Assembly (NCBI GenBank): GCA_903894475.1
Contig: CAITQH010000169.1
Span: forward strand, 1 to 43,250
Length of the DNA stretch: 43,250 nt
Direction: 5' to 3'
Source: an uncultured beta proteobacterium
Lineage (GTDB): Bacteria > Pseudomonadota > Gammaproteobacteria > Burkholderiales > Burkholderiaceae_C
The position numbers and the translations under genes are program-made. The notes under the pieces are model-generated. The model had not been told where the DNA came from and did not search any database. It saw nothing but the letters and a program-made list of their open reading frames with translations. Shown here piece after piece: positions 32,825 through 41,586 of the stretch (within the stretch, counting starts at the first letter, position 1; each line of letters begins with the position of its first letter).

Positions 32825-34464
32825 TTTGTCACTCCCAACAACTTTCTTTCAAGTACCTTCAGTACGCGAACCGTTGCAAAGATGAGCAGCATGAACGTCA
32901 GCAGCAACACATTCATCATTACGCCAACATTGCCGTTGTCCGTCATGATGGTGGTAGCAACTGAGAGAAGCTCGGGAACGGCGACAGCAGAGGCCATCAT
33001 GGTCGCTTTCGATACATTGACAAGCGCCGCCGTAACGTGGCCACTGCTCATCGCAATGAGCTCACGCATGTTGCCCCAACGCAACTGAAAAACCGGATTC
33101 GACTGACGCTTGACGTCCGCTGCGAACAAAAGAGCCGTCATGATGCTCGAGCCGGTGTAATAGCACAGACACCACACTACAACGGCAAAGGGCGACACAC
33201 TGATGCCGTACGCCGCGATCAGCATCGATCCCAATCCAAACAACAACACGTACATCGCCAGTAGCGGCGGGGTCATGCGTCCAACGATGCTCGCCATCCA
33301 GATCAGCCTGCTAACAACGCGCAATTTGGCCTCAGCCAGCAAGGCGCCCAGCACACCCAGAAGCAGACTGCCTGAAACGCAAAGCAGCATCAACAGGAAA
33401 GTTGTCCCCAGGCCCAACAAGAAACGCGTTCGATCATATTCATCATAAATCAGGCTCAGATCCAGACCGGTATTCTCTTTGAACCACAAACCCAGTCGGC
33501 GCAGGCCAGTGGTGTCGGTTGAGCTCAGCAAGACAGGATTCCTGCAAACGCTCGGCCACTGGCCCGAGATTTCACGCTCGCACAATCTCGCGCCGTTTGC
33601 ATCAGGCTTTTCCCACAAGGCATGCGTGTCTGCCAGGAAAGTTGATGGCGGAAGTCCCCACACTTTTTCACGCTGAATTGCAAAGCCGCTGCGATGCCAA
33701 TCCGCGACAACATCACCCAGCAGGCGCTCAAACTCGGAGCCGCCTTCCCGGCGCGCGATGGCGATCGCCCAGGGTGTATTCAGCACAGGAGCCAGCGGGG
33801 CCTTGTATCCCGCCCATTCCGGCAATCTGAGATCGCCTTGAATGGCCGTGTTGTCGAACAGATAGCCGATACAGCGCCTGTCCTTGACCGCCAGTTTGGC
33901 ATCTCTGGCGTTATTGAACATCTGCAGCTCGAGCAGGTAGCGCTGCGCCATGATCCGGTTGAAGTAGCTGCCTTGCGTGGCACATACTTTCTTTCCGCGT
34001 GTCTCAGACCAGTCACTGATATTCTGCTCAGGCCGCATGAACAGTGTGACGCCAGAGGCGTAATAGTTTGGTTCGATCATGGTGACGATCTTGCGGCGGT
34101 CTGCCGTGTCACCGGTGGTCGCAAGCAGCACGTCAATACTGCCCTCTTCGAGTTTCTGCAGGCGGTTGGCTCCCGAGACCGCCACTTTGGTGAGACTGAC
34201 ACCCAGGCGCCTGGCAATATCTTGCGCCAGGTCATGCTCAAAACCTTCGGAGACCCCGCTGGCATCGAGGAAACCAAACGGTGGATAGTCAGTCTTGACG
34301 CCCACAATCAGGCTGCCACGCTGCTTGACCAGAGTCAGCCGCTCGCTGCCGCGCGGCGCCTCCATTTGCGAGGCAAATGATCCGCCCACGTACAACCAAA
34401 GGATGGCGAAGAGCACCAGCATCTGGGCGCACGCCTTGCGCATCCAACTATGCCAATGCGTCAT
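32821..34464 (-). CDS. Fused family-3 solute-binding protein and ABC permease-like domain
   Basis: I chose ATG 34464, which overlaps the methyltransferase stop (ATGA); the frame to 34569 lies inside that gene. The 547-residue product has a signal/anchor helix (~14-32), a family-3 solute-binding domain at about 45-290 (LIVGVKTDYPPFGFLDASG, YYASGVTLFMRP), a spacer with two cysteines, and five membrane helices from ~345. Its permease core is KATMMASAVAVPELLSVA. The LPQA coupling motif is not seen. Fused binding protein-permease chains are known mainly in Gram-positive GlnP systems and are unusual in Proteobacteria. The binding half is paralogous to the free binding protein at 35343-36242. Confidence 0.82.
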   Translation of the reverse strand: MTHWHSWMRKACAQMLVLFAILWLYVGGSFASQMEAPRGSERLTLVKQRGSLIVGVKTDYPPFGFLDASGVSEGFEHDLAQDIARRLGVSLTKVAVSGANRLQKLEEGSIDVLLATTGDTADRRKIVTMIEPNYYASGVTLFMRPEQNISDWSETRGKKVCATQGSYFNRIMAQRYLLELQMFNNARDAKLAVKDRRCIGYLFDNTAIQGDLRLPEWAGYKAPLAPVLNTPWAIAIARREGGSEFERLLGDVVADWHRSGFAIQREKVWGLPPSTFLADTHALWEKPDANGARLCEREISGQWPSVCRNPVLLSSTDTTGLRRLGLWFKENTGLDLSLIYDEYDRTRFLLGLGTTFLLMLLCVSGSLLLGVLGALLAEAKLRVVSRLIWMASIVGRMTPPLLAMYVLLFGLGSMLIAAYGISVSPFAVVVWCLCYYTGSSIMTALLFAADVKRQSNPVFQLRWGNMRELIAMSSGHVTAALVNVSKATMMASAVAVPELLSVATTIMTDNGNVGVMMNVLLLTFMLLIFATVRVLKVLERKLLGVTK

Positions 34465-35327
34465 ATCGGCACCGCCACCGCTCGCATACCATAACCCAAG
34501 GAAGCCGGCAAGAAACGGGTGGCTCGGGCATCGACCGCACCAATCCAGGGGTGCTGTGTGATCAGCCATTCAGGCAGCACGCTCTCCGCTTCAACCAGCG
34601 TCATCTGAAAGCCCGCCGCGCGCAACTCTTCGCGCAAGCGCCGCACGGTATAGAGATGATAAAAAAACTGGTGCAACACACCACCCAATCGCCGGCTAAA
34701 CAAGATGTTTCCCGGCTCGGTCCGAACCCCATGGACCCGACCGCGCCAGCGATCAAACGCTGCGCCGATGAGTTCAACCGGGCGCCGACGCCATTGACTG
34801 GGTACCGTCAACAACAGCTTGCCTCCGGGCTCAATCAGGGCTCTGAGTTGCCGCAAGGTCTCAAGGCGCGCAGAACGTGCGCCAACATGACTGAGTACAC
34901 CAAACAGCATCAGGATCAGGTCATAGTGGCCGTGGCCTTCCAGAACACTGGAAGGTCCATGAAACAAACGGGTACGCGCTCCCAACCTGGCATGGCCCAG
35001 GTGAGCGCTGAATTCCGCAAGCGCTGCTTCAGATATATCGCATCCCGTCAGCAACGCCGATGTACCGTGCAGCAGTGCCAGCCCATAGCGACCATTGCCA
35101 CAACCAAAATCAAGTATTTGTTCGGCCTTTTCGGCGCCCTGTTCCATCAGGAAGTTCAAGGTCGCCTGATTCGGTTGGGGATAGCGCCTTTCGTAGTCGT
35201 GACAAGAAAAATAGTGGTTATAAAGTTGCGCCATGGCAGCGCTCACCTCAACGTCTGCCGGTGAGCCACCGGGCGGTGCGGCACGTTCCACGCTGGTCTG
35301 GCTAAGGGAAACTTTTGAACTCATCAA
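34461..35327 (-). CDS. Class I SAM-dependent methyltransferase
   Basis: The 288-residue protein has the Rossmann methyltransferase motifs: motif I ILDFGCGNGRYGLALL (~70-85), an acidic motif II TGCDISEAAL, motif IV YDLILMLFGVLSHVG, and the post-motif EPGGKLLLTVPS. It is cytoplasmic. The substrate is unknown; the fold fits small-molecule methyltransferases. It lies between a binding-protein gene (15 bp upstream) and the fused binding protein-permease gene (4-bp overlap). It is thus an integral member of the signalling operon rather than a passenger. Confidence 0.85.
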   Translation of the reverse strand: MMSSKVSLSQTSVERAAPPGGSPADVEVSAAMAQLYNHYFSCHDYERRYPQPNQATLNFLMEQGAEKAEQILDFGCGNGRYGLALLHGTSALLTGCDISEAALAEFSAHLGHARLGARTRLFHGPSSVLEGHGHYDLILMLFGVLSHVGARSARLETLRQLRALIEPGGKLLLTVPSQWRRRPVELIGAAFDRWRGRVHGVRTEPGNILFSRRLGGVLHQFFYHLYTVRRLREELRAAGFQMTLVEAESVLPEWLITQHPWIGAVDARATRFLPASLGYGMRAVAVPI

Positions 35328-35342
35328 ACAACGGTGCCTTGT

Positions 35343-36242
35343 TTAGCGACATTCGAGGGGTGAGCCATCAGTCAGGTCATCACCGCAAAACCACTTGCCG
35401 TTCACTTTGCGTTGCCAACTATCGTGCTTTTCCTTCAGGTAGGCAGTTGACGGAATTCCCCATTTGACCTCGAGCTTCGTCAATACACCATCGCGATGCC
35501 AACCCACTATCAGGCGCGAGACGATTCTTTCCAGCTGGCCACCACGCTCGGTGGGAGCCAAAGCAATCGACCACGGCACGTGATACAGAGAAGTCAGCGG
35601 CATTTCAAAATCTCGCGCCCAGTCCGGATTTTGCAAGATGGAAACAATCGCAATATCATCGTGCAGAAGTGCCGAACAACGCCCATCACGCAAGGCTGCA
35701 AACGACAAGTCGTTGCCATACAAGGCAATCACGTCAGTACCGTAGGTGACCGTGATCAGTCGGTTGTAGAACGCACCTCGTCGGCCGCAGACCCGGCGAT
35801 TTCGCAGGGCAGTCCACTCCTTGAAATGTTCACTTTTTCGGGCCAGCAGATTGACCCCAGAAGCATAGTAGTGTGGCTGCACCAAAGTCATGATCTGGCG
35901 ACGCTCTGGCGTGTCCGACAAGGTGGCTATCAACACATCCACCTTGCCGCCGACCACGGCATCAGTGCGTTCCGAGGTGAGCACACCGACCAACTTGAGC
36001 TTGGCACCAAGGTGGTCAGCCAGCAGTTGCGCCAAGTCGGGTTCAAATCCCTTGATTTCACCGTTGGACGGGTCCAACAGTCCCCACAGGGGAACGTCTT
36101 TTTTGACACCCACAATCAATGTGCCGCGGGCCTTGATCGCATCCAGCGCGTCGGCCCACGCGACTCGGGCGCAAGTGCCCAGCAGCAGCAGGCCCAACAA
36201 CAGGCAAGTCGATTTATTGATGATGATCCTGGACTTGTTCAC
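35343..36242 (-). CDS. Periplasmic solute-binding protein, family 3
   Basis: The 299-residue protein has a signal peptide (CLLLGLLLLGTCARVAWADA) and a family-3 binding fold with GTLIVGVKKDVPLWGLLDPS, EPDLAQLLADHLGAKLKLVG and YYASGVNLLARK. Members bind polar amino acids or opines, and some act as sensor domains. The extra C-terminal tail (GKWFCGDDLTDGSPLECR) has two cysteines that may form a disulphide; the fused paralogue has a similar tail. The start overlaps the PP2C phosphatase stop (ATGA, 36239-36242). That coupling suggests ligand binding informs the phosphatase pathway. Confidence 0.88.
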   Translation of the reverse strand: MNKSRIIINKSTCLLLGLLLLGTCARVAWADALDAIKARGTLIVGVKKDVPLWGLLDPSNGEIKGFEPDLAQLLADHLGAKLKLVGVLTSERTDAVVGGKVDVLIATLSDTPERRQIMTLVQPHYYASGVNLLARKSEHFKEWTALRNRRVCGRRGAFYNRLITVTYGTDVIALYGNDLSFAALRDGRCSALLHDDIAIVSILQNPDWARDFEMPLTSLYHVPWSIALAPTERGGQLERIVSRLIVGWHRDGVLTKLEVKWGIPSTAYLKEKHDSWQRKVNGKWFCGDDLTDGSPLECR

Positions 36243-38320
36243 GAAATTTCAACCTTGCTCGCGGGTCCTTGGTCGGGCCCGGCCCCTGGACGGTAGAGCA
36301 AAGCCACGCAGGTAATGTCGTCCGATTGAGGCGCACCCGCCGCAAACGCGTCGACCGCCCCAATGACGCGATGGACTGCGTCCTGCACGTCGGCAACCGA
36401 GCGGTCGTCAAACAATGGCTGCAAGCGAGCCTCCGTAAATTCTTCGTTGTGCGAGTTAAATGCTTCCGTTACGCCATCGGTATAGATGACAAGGCAATCA
36501 CCTGGTTCAAGCTGAACCATCTGCTGTTCAAACAATATCCCCTCCGCGACACCCAGGGCGATTCCATCAGTCAAAGGCAAAAATTCGGTGCGTCCGTCGG
36601 CGTGAACCAGCAGCGGCGGTGGATGCCCTGCGTTGACATAAGAGAGCTGACCCCGACCCGGATCCAGGACGGCATAAAAAACCGTGACGAACATGCAACT
36701 CTCATTGTCCTGGCACAAGACATCATTCACGCTGGCGATGACCGAACCGGTCGCAGTCGCGTCTCGTGTCGCAGTCGCTCTGAGCAAGGTTTTGGACACC
36801 ATGCCGAACAGCGCCGCCGGCACCCCTTTGCCGCTAACATCGGCCACAACCATGCCGATCTTGCCACCCTCGAGTTGGAAATGGTCATAGAAGTCGCCGC
36901 CGACCTCTTTGGCCGAGCGCATGGCCCCCCAAAGTGAAAAATCGCCGTGACTCGGCCAATGGCGCGGCAATATCGCCTGCTGCATCTTGGCCGCGATGTC
37001 GAGTTCCTGGCGCAGCGACATGAGTTGCAATGACTCGCGAAAGGCCTTGGAGATCGTGTCAAACCAGGGTTGCCACGGAAACGGAACTTTGGGTATCGGT
37101 AACGGCTGAAACTGCGATTCAGCTGCCAGATGCTGAACCAGCTTCGTCGCTGGCACCACAAACTCCCGAGCGGTTACCGCGTACATCACGATGATCAGAG
37201 TTGTCAGACCAAGAAACATGGTCAGCATGGCGCCGCCGCGCTCTTGCAGCAGCTTGTACCAAAGGGTCTGCGTCGGGACGCTATAAACCAGGGTCCAGGG
37301 AGCGGAAACAAAACTGTGCTTGATCAACACATGTCCGGCAATTTCAACCGACTGGTTGTCAGGCAGGTTCCGCAACTGGGGTCGTTCAGCAAGTACCTCG
37401 GCGGGCAAGAGTTCGGCAAGGGATTGCGTCGTTTGCAGATCCAGGGCCATCCTGGCAAGACCGGGATGCGCCAGCACCACGCCCTGGGCATCGACCAGCA
37501 TGACGGTCCCGAGCTTGTAGCCAAAGTCGGCGTTGATGCGGTTCAGATAATCCAGGCTGGTCTCGATCGCGACCACACCTCTGAACTCGTTATTGTTGTA
37601 AACCGGAACACCCACTGGTACTAGCAAGCCCGTGTCTTTGCCACCGAAGTGGACGGGTGCCCAGTATTTCTCGCGATTCGGGTTGTTTTCAGGAGTCCCC
37701 ATGCGCCAGACAGGTCGCTCATAGCGGGCAATGTCAAATCCTCGCTTGGACGATTCCTTCCAGGGCGAAGTGATGTCAAAGTTTTCCACGGAAGTGAACG
37801 AGGCCTCGGCTGCATTCGGTAAATTGAAGGTAATCGAGTGAAACGCCTGGTTCAGCTCCAAGGCCATCCCAACATCCATGTAAAACGCCTGGCCGCGCCC
37901 TTGCAGCGAGCCTTTGCCTGTCAAGTTACCCCCAGAGTCGCGATCAGGAAGCGCATCGAGATCAAAAGCGGATGCGGATTCATTTTGACGCAGCAAATTA
38001 AACAAGCGGTTCCGACTGACAGCGTCCAGTGATGCGGCTGCGGAAACTTGCTGGGGCTGACCCAAGTAGTGACTGTGCGCGGCAGTGCGCAGAGTTTCCA
38101 GGTAGTCGAGCGAAGAGCGCAAGACAAACTCTATGAATTGGCTATGCCGTTCCACGTGCCCCACAATAATGGCCAATTCTTCTTTGCGCTTTTCGTTGAT
38201 CTGATGCAGGAAAAATCCGAGCGTCAGCAAGACGATGGCCAGAAAGGCGACGCCAACAACCCGGTTGTAGTTTCGAAAAAAGTTGACCGTTGCCCGAGGC
38301 GAGTTTTCGCTATCACTCAT
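36239..38320 (-). CDS. Membrane PP2C/SpoIIE-type serine phosphatase with periplasmic Cache sensor
   Basis: The 693-residue protein has a first membrane helix (~20-40), a large periplasmic dCache-like region (~45-350, with YWAPVHFGGKDTGLLVPVGV and VMLVDAQGVVLAHPG), a second helix (~365-388), a linker, and a C-terminal SpoIIE/PP2C domain (~450-680). Metal-binding acidic motifs are visible: VGGDFYDHF, VADVSGKGVPAALFG and APQSDDITCVALLYR. RsbU/RsbP-like phosphatases dephosphorylate STAS antagonists, so the STAS protein at 30386-30670 is the likely target. It overlaps the binding-protein gene and follows the diguanylate cyclase by 54 bp. Confidence 0.92.
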   Translation of the reverse strand: MSDSENSPRATVNFFRNYNRVVGVAFLAIVLLTLGFFLHQINEKRKEELAIIVGHVERHSQFIEFVLRSSLDYLETLRTAAHSHYLGQPQQVSAAASLDAVSRNRLFNLLRQNESASAFDLDALPDRDSGGNLTGKGSLQGRGQAFYMDVGMALELNQAFHSITFNLPNAAEASFTSVENFDITSPWKESSKRGFDIARYERPVWRMGTPENNPNREKYWAPVHFGGKDTGLLVPVGVPVYNNNEFRGVVAIETSLDYLNRINADFGYKLGTVMLVDAQGVVLAHPGLARMALDLQTTQSLAELLPAEVLAERPQLRNLPDNQSVEIAGHVLIKHSFVSAPWTLVYSVPTQTLWYKLLQERGGAMLTMFLGLTTLIIVMYAVTAREFVVPATKLVQHLAAESQFQPLPIPKVPFPWQPWFDTISKAFRESLQLMSLRQELDIAAKMQQAILPRHWPSHGDFSLWGAMRSAKEVGGDFYDHFQLEGGKIGMVVADVSGKGVPAALFGMVSKTLLRATATRDATATGSVIASVNDVLCQDNESCMFVTVFYAVLDPGRGQLSYVNAGHPPPLLVHADGRTEFLPLTDGIALGVAEGILFEQQMVQLEPGDCLVIYTDGVTEAFNSHNEEFTEARLQPLFDDRSVADVQDAVHRVIGAVDAFAAGAPQSDDITCVALLYRPGAGPDQGPASKVEIS

Positions 38321-38374
38321 CCTGAGTTCCAGAAAAATGGCGCATGAATGAGTTTAGCCAGACCATTGGGGGGC

Positions 38375-39139
38375 TCAACTCTGCTTCGCCAATGTGTAAA
38401 CCCGGTAGCCGTTGCGCCCGCCATGTTTGGCATCGTAGAGCGCGCTGTCGGCGCAGGCTATCAGCTCATCGACTGTGTCGGCGTGCGCCGGAAACAGCGC
38501 TATGCCGACACTGGCACCAATCGAGGCCAGATCTGCCTCCAACTGAAACGGCTGCGACAGGCACTCAACCAGGCGTCCGGCCAGATCTTGCGCTGCGCTC
38601 AAATCATGAATAGCAGGCATGACACACAGGAACTCGTCGCCGCCCAACCTCGCCACCGTGTCGGACTGGCGCGCAGTATTGCGAATGCGGGTCGCCACCT
38701 GGCGCAGCAATTCGTCGCCTGCGGCGTGGCCCAGGTTGTCGTTGACCCACTTGAATCGGTCAAGATCCAGATACAAGACGCCAAGCTGCTGCTCCGAGCG
38801 CTGCGCCTGCAGCAGCCCCTGGTGCAGCCGATCGCGCGCGATGACACGATTGGCCAGCCCCGTCAATGGGTCGTAGTTGGCGTGCTCCAGTTCTTGCTTG
38901 ACGCGGACCAGGTCTTCAATCGTGCATTCAAGCTGAAATTCCCGGGCTTCAAGCTGCACCACCATGCGGGCAAACGCCTCGGCCAGCGAGGACAGCAATG
39001 GCGACCGTGCGTTTTGCGTAGTCATGTCGAGCAAAGGCGTAACCGCCTGCAGATCGCCACTGGTGACAATGCGCTCAACCACTGCCAGCAGCTGGGTCAA
39101 GAATACCTGCTGCTCATCCACTGTGTTCAATGAATTCAT
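38375..39139 (-). CDS. GGDEF-domain diguanylate cyclase
   Basis: The 254-residue protein has an N-terminal helical region (1-~85) with no recognisable sensor fold. A complete GGDEF domain follows (NYDPLTGLANR; RLGGDEF at 164-170). The RxxD inhibitory site is present (RQSD, 157-160), so an active cyclase with c-di-GMP feedback is expected. No EAL domain is attached. The ribosome site GGGGAGG is strong. It is the first gene of the leftward operon. The helical N-terminus may couple it to a partner protein encoded downstream. Confidence 0.92.
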   Translation of the reverse strand: MNSLNTVDEQQVFLTQLLAVVERIVTSGDLQAVTPLLDMTTQNARSPLLSSLAEAFARMVVQLEAREFQLECTIEDLVRVKQELEHANYDPLTGLANRVIARDRLHQGLLQAQRSEQQLGVLYLDLDRFKWVNDNLGHAAGDELLRQVATRIRNTARQSDTVARLGGDEFLCVMPAIHDLSAAQDLAGRLVECLSQPFQLEADLASIGASVGIALFPAHADTVDELIACADSALYDAKHGGRNGYRVYTLAKQS

Positions 39140-39161
39140 TGCTCAACCTCCCCAAGCACCC

Positions 39162-39190
39162 ATTATGTGATGCCTTTGGGTAGTTTGAAA
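39162..39190 (-). promoter_or_regulatory. Possible sigma-70 promoter of the signalling operon
   Basis: On the minus strand CATAAT (39167-39162) matches the -10 consensus at five of six bases. TTTCAA lies 17 bp upstream (39190-39185) as a weak -35. Transcription would start ~18 bp before the diguanylate cyclase ATG. The gap between the response-regulator stop and this gene is 103 bp. Confidence 0.35.
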
Positions 39191-39242
39191 CAAAGTGATC
39201 GCGCCACATGCGACTTCTGTCGCGCCGTCAACACGCTGTAAT

Positions 39243-39279
39243 CTACATACCCCGGAACAGACCCGCGTAGCTGCGGCTG
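39243..39279 (-). repeat. LytTR gene 3' end (att-like direct repeat, right)
   Basis: The last 37 bases of the response-regulator gene, encoding SRSYAGLFRGM and a TAG stop. They match 30349-30385 at 33 of 37 positions in the same orientation. All differences are silent. Similarity does not continue further into the gene, while downstream of the stop a faint match (TCAA..CACGC) may extend it. Confidence 0.8.
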
Positions 39280-40079
39280 ACTTCGAGCTTTTCCTTGTGG
39301 CCACGAACGCTGACCAGTTGCCGCCCGCGTTCGTCCCGGCTGACGCCGGCAATCGCTTTCACGTTGACCAGGGTGGAGCGGTGAATCTGCCAGAACAGGT
39401 TCATGTCGATCTCTTCCACCAGTTCCTTGATCGGCTTGCGAATCAGTGCTTCCAGCGTGGCGGTCTGAACCCGGGTGTATTTTTCGTCCGAGATGAAGAA
39501 CAGCACTTCTTCCACGGCAATCATCTGGATGGTCTGGCGCACGGTGGCCTGAATCCACTGCAACTTCGCCGGCGCCTGTGGATTGATCTGCGCCGCCAGA
39601 CGCTGCAACAGCTGATGCATGTCGGGTGTGTGCGCTGGCAACGGCGCCACGTGCGTGTCGCTGTCACCTCGTTCCTGCTGTGCACGCTCGCTCATGCGCT
39701 TTTTGATGCGCTCGGCGGTCAGGCGCAAGCGCTCTGAGTCAGCCGGTTTGAGTACGTAATCAACCACTCCCTGCTCGAAAGCCTGGACCGCGTACTGATC
39801 GTAGGCGGTGACAAAAACGATTTCGCAACCGGGCCAGCCGTCGGCATCCTCATAGGTGGGAAGCTGGGCAATCTGGCGTGCCGCGTCCACGCCAGTGAGC
39901 ACCGGCATGCGGATGTCCAGAAACACCACGTCGGGATGCTGCTGTTCCGTGAGCGTCACGGCCTCTTCGCCGTTTCTGGCTTCGGCCACCACTTCGAGTT
40001 CGGGCCAGACCTCGCGCAACCGGGAGCGCAGTTGCTCGCGCATCAGTCGTTCATCGTCGGCAATCAGGGCAGTGGGCAT
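39243..40079 (-). CDS. LytTR-family response regulator
   Basis: Start is ATG 40079, one base after the kinase stop (TGAAATG) with GGAG in the end of the kinase gene; the frame to 40109 lies inside the kinase. The 278-residue product has a receiver domain with ADDE at 7-10 and phospho-acceptor Asp55 in VVFLDIRMP. A Lys in VDYVLKPADSER follows. The C-terminal LytTR DNA-binding domain (~170-278) shows EVLFFISDEKYTRV and FWQIHRSTLVNVKAI. It partners the kinase immediately upstream. Its last 37 bp are duplicated at 30349-30385. Confidence 0.93.
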   Translation of the reverse strand: MPTALIADDERLMREQLRSRLREVWPELEVVAEARNGEEAVTLTEQQHPDVVFLDIRMPVLTGVDAARQIAQLPTYEDADGWPGCEIVFVTAYDQYAVQAFEQGVVDYVLKPADSERLRLTAERIKKRMSERAQQERGDSDTHVAPLPAHTPDMHQLLQRLAAQINPQAPAKLQWIQATVRQTIQMIAVEEVLFFISDEKYTRVQTATLEALIRKPIKELVEEIDMNLFWQIHRSTLVNVKAIAGVSRDERGRQLVSVRGHKEKLEVSRSYAGLFRGM

Positions 40080-40080
40080 T

Positions 40081-41451
40081 TCAACTCTCCGTGCTGGCGC
40101 GTGACACATAGGGTACGGTGATGGTGACCGACGTGCCGCCAGTGGCGGGTTCAGTCAGCACCAGACTGGCCTTGTTGCCGTACAACAGCGCCAGCCGCTC
40201 CCGGATATTACTCAAACCGATCCCGGTGCCGGCGGTCGCCGACTTGCCGAAGCCCAGACCGGTGTCAGCCACGGTGACGGCCAGGTTGCCGTGCACAATC
40301 TCGGCGCTGACCGTCAGCAGGCCACCATCGGCTTTGGGTTCGAGTCCGTGCTTGATGGCGTTTTCCACCAGGCTTTGCAGCATCATGGGCGGAAACTCGG
40401 CCGACAACAAGCCGTCGCTGACCCGCACCTCGGTCTGCAGGCGGTCTTCCATGCGCACCTTCAAGATCTCGAGGTAAGGGCGAATCATGGCCAGTTCACG
40501 ACCCAGATCACGTGTACCCTGGGCATTGGCCTCACGCATGGTGGGCATGCTGGCGCGCAACAGCGAAATCAGGTTTCGCTGCATCTTGCCGGCACGCGGC
40601 GGGTCGGTCTCGATCAGGTGCTCAATGCTGGCCAGGGTGTTGAACAGAAAATGCGGCTCCACCTGCGCCTGCATGGCCGCCATGCGCGCCTCCACGACCT
40701 GGCGCTTCAGCGATTCGGACTCTGCCACCTCGGTCGCCTGCGCCGCCTTGGCTTCGGCCTGCACCTTGCCCTTGTAGCTGATCTTGATGATGATCGACAA
40801 CAGGATGAACCACATTGTCAGCGGCATCAGGGGGTCGCCATAGCGATGACGGATGACGCGCGGACGCCACTCGTCAGCGGCCGCTTCTGCCGCATCCGCA
40901 GCCTCCTGTTTCGCTTCTTCGAGTGCATCCATCATCTCGCGACGTGCCTCGTCCACCGCGTCCTTGATCGCCTGCGCGTCAACACCCGGGGGCAGCTTGA
41001 TCGTCACACCGTTGGGGTCGGAGATCGCAGGCACAGGGGGCACGACCGGTGCCGATGCACTGGCGGACGCCGGCAAGGCAGGCAGCGTGGCAGAGTCGGG
41101 AGCGGCCGGCTTTGCTGTGCGGGTGTTAATGTGAACACCGCGATCGTCGATCGAGATATCGACCCCCTCTACCGGACTCTTCTGGCTCCTGCCGGGCCTG
41201 GGCGTCAATTTCTTTTTGGACGAAGCCTTGCCAACATCCGTGTCAGTCAGAATTTCCGTATAGGTCCAGTTGAAGGGGGGTATGTCGTGAAGGATGCCGA
41301 TGGCAACCAGCAGCAGCAGCGACATGCCAAAAAAGCGCCACCATGAAATGCTGACCAACCAGCCAGCGTAGGCGTGATAAGCCCGCAGGAAGGCGCTATA
41401 AAAGCGTGTCCACAGGCTGACCGGAGCGGCTGGGTTGCTTGAGTTGTTCAT
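40081..41451 (-). CDS. LytS-like sensor histidine kinase
   Basis: The 456-residue protein has two membrane helices (~41-55 and ~211-224). Between them lies a ~155-residue Pro/Ala/Ser-rich, then helical (DEARREMMDALEEAKQEAAD), probably periplasmic region without a known sensor fold. The His_kinase domain (VEPHFLFNTLASIEHLIETD) has phospho-acceptor His267. HATPase motifs SLVENAIKHGLEP, ADTGLGFG and GTGIGLSNIRERL follow. It phosphorylates the adjacent LytTR regulator. The coiled, alanine-rich extracytoplasmic segment is unusual for LytS/YehU-type kinases, which normally carry 5TM modules, and may sense envelope or cation cues. Confidence 0.92.
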   Translation of the reverse strand: MNNSSNPAAPVSLWTRFYSAFLRAYHAYAGWLVSISWWRFFGMSLLLLVAIGILHDIPPFNWTYTEILTDTDVGKASSKKKLTPRPGRSQKSPVEGVDISIDDRGVHINTRTAKPAAPDSATLPALPASASASAPVVPPVPAISDPNGVTIKLPPGVDAQAIKDAVDEARREMMDALEEAKQEAADAAEAAADEWRPRVIRHRYGDPLMPLTMWFILLSIIIKISYKGKVQAEAKAAQATEVAESESLKRQVVEARMAAMQAQVEPHFLFNTLASIEHLIETDPPRAGKMQRNLISLLRASMPTMREANAQGTRDLGRELAMIRPYLEILKVRMEDRLQTEVRVSDGLLSAEFPPMMLQSLVENAIKHGLEPKADGGLLTVSAEIVHGNLAVTVADTGLGFGKSATAGTGIGLSNIRERLALLYGNKASLVLTEPATGGTSVTITVPYVSRASTES

Positions 41452-41586
41452 GTCGATGTCCTGCGTTGGCGAAGCTTGAATGGCGCTACTGTACGCAAAC
41501 CGACTCCCAGAACGCCAGCGTCAGGCGACACGCTGCAGGGACGCGGGACAGACTGCAGGCATTGCAGACAGAGCGGGGCGGCAATC

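Noticed and set aside
37130-37624. Plus-strand open frames antisense to the PP2C phosphatase
   Set aside because: Shadow frames without domains; the minus strand has clear Cache and SpoIIE motifs.
30386-39242. Search for an integrase, transposase or terminal inverted repeats inside the signalling block
   Set aside because: None was found. The island claim therefore rests on the direct repeats and gene content only.
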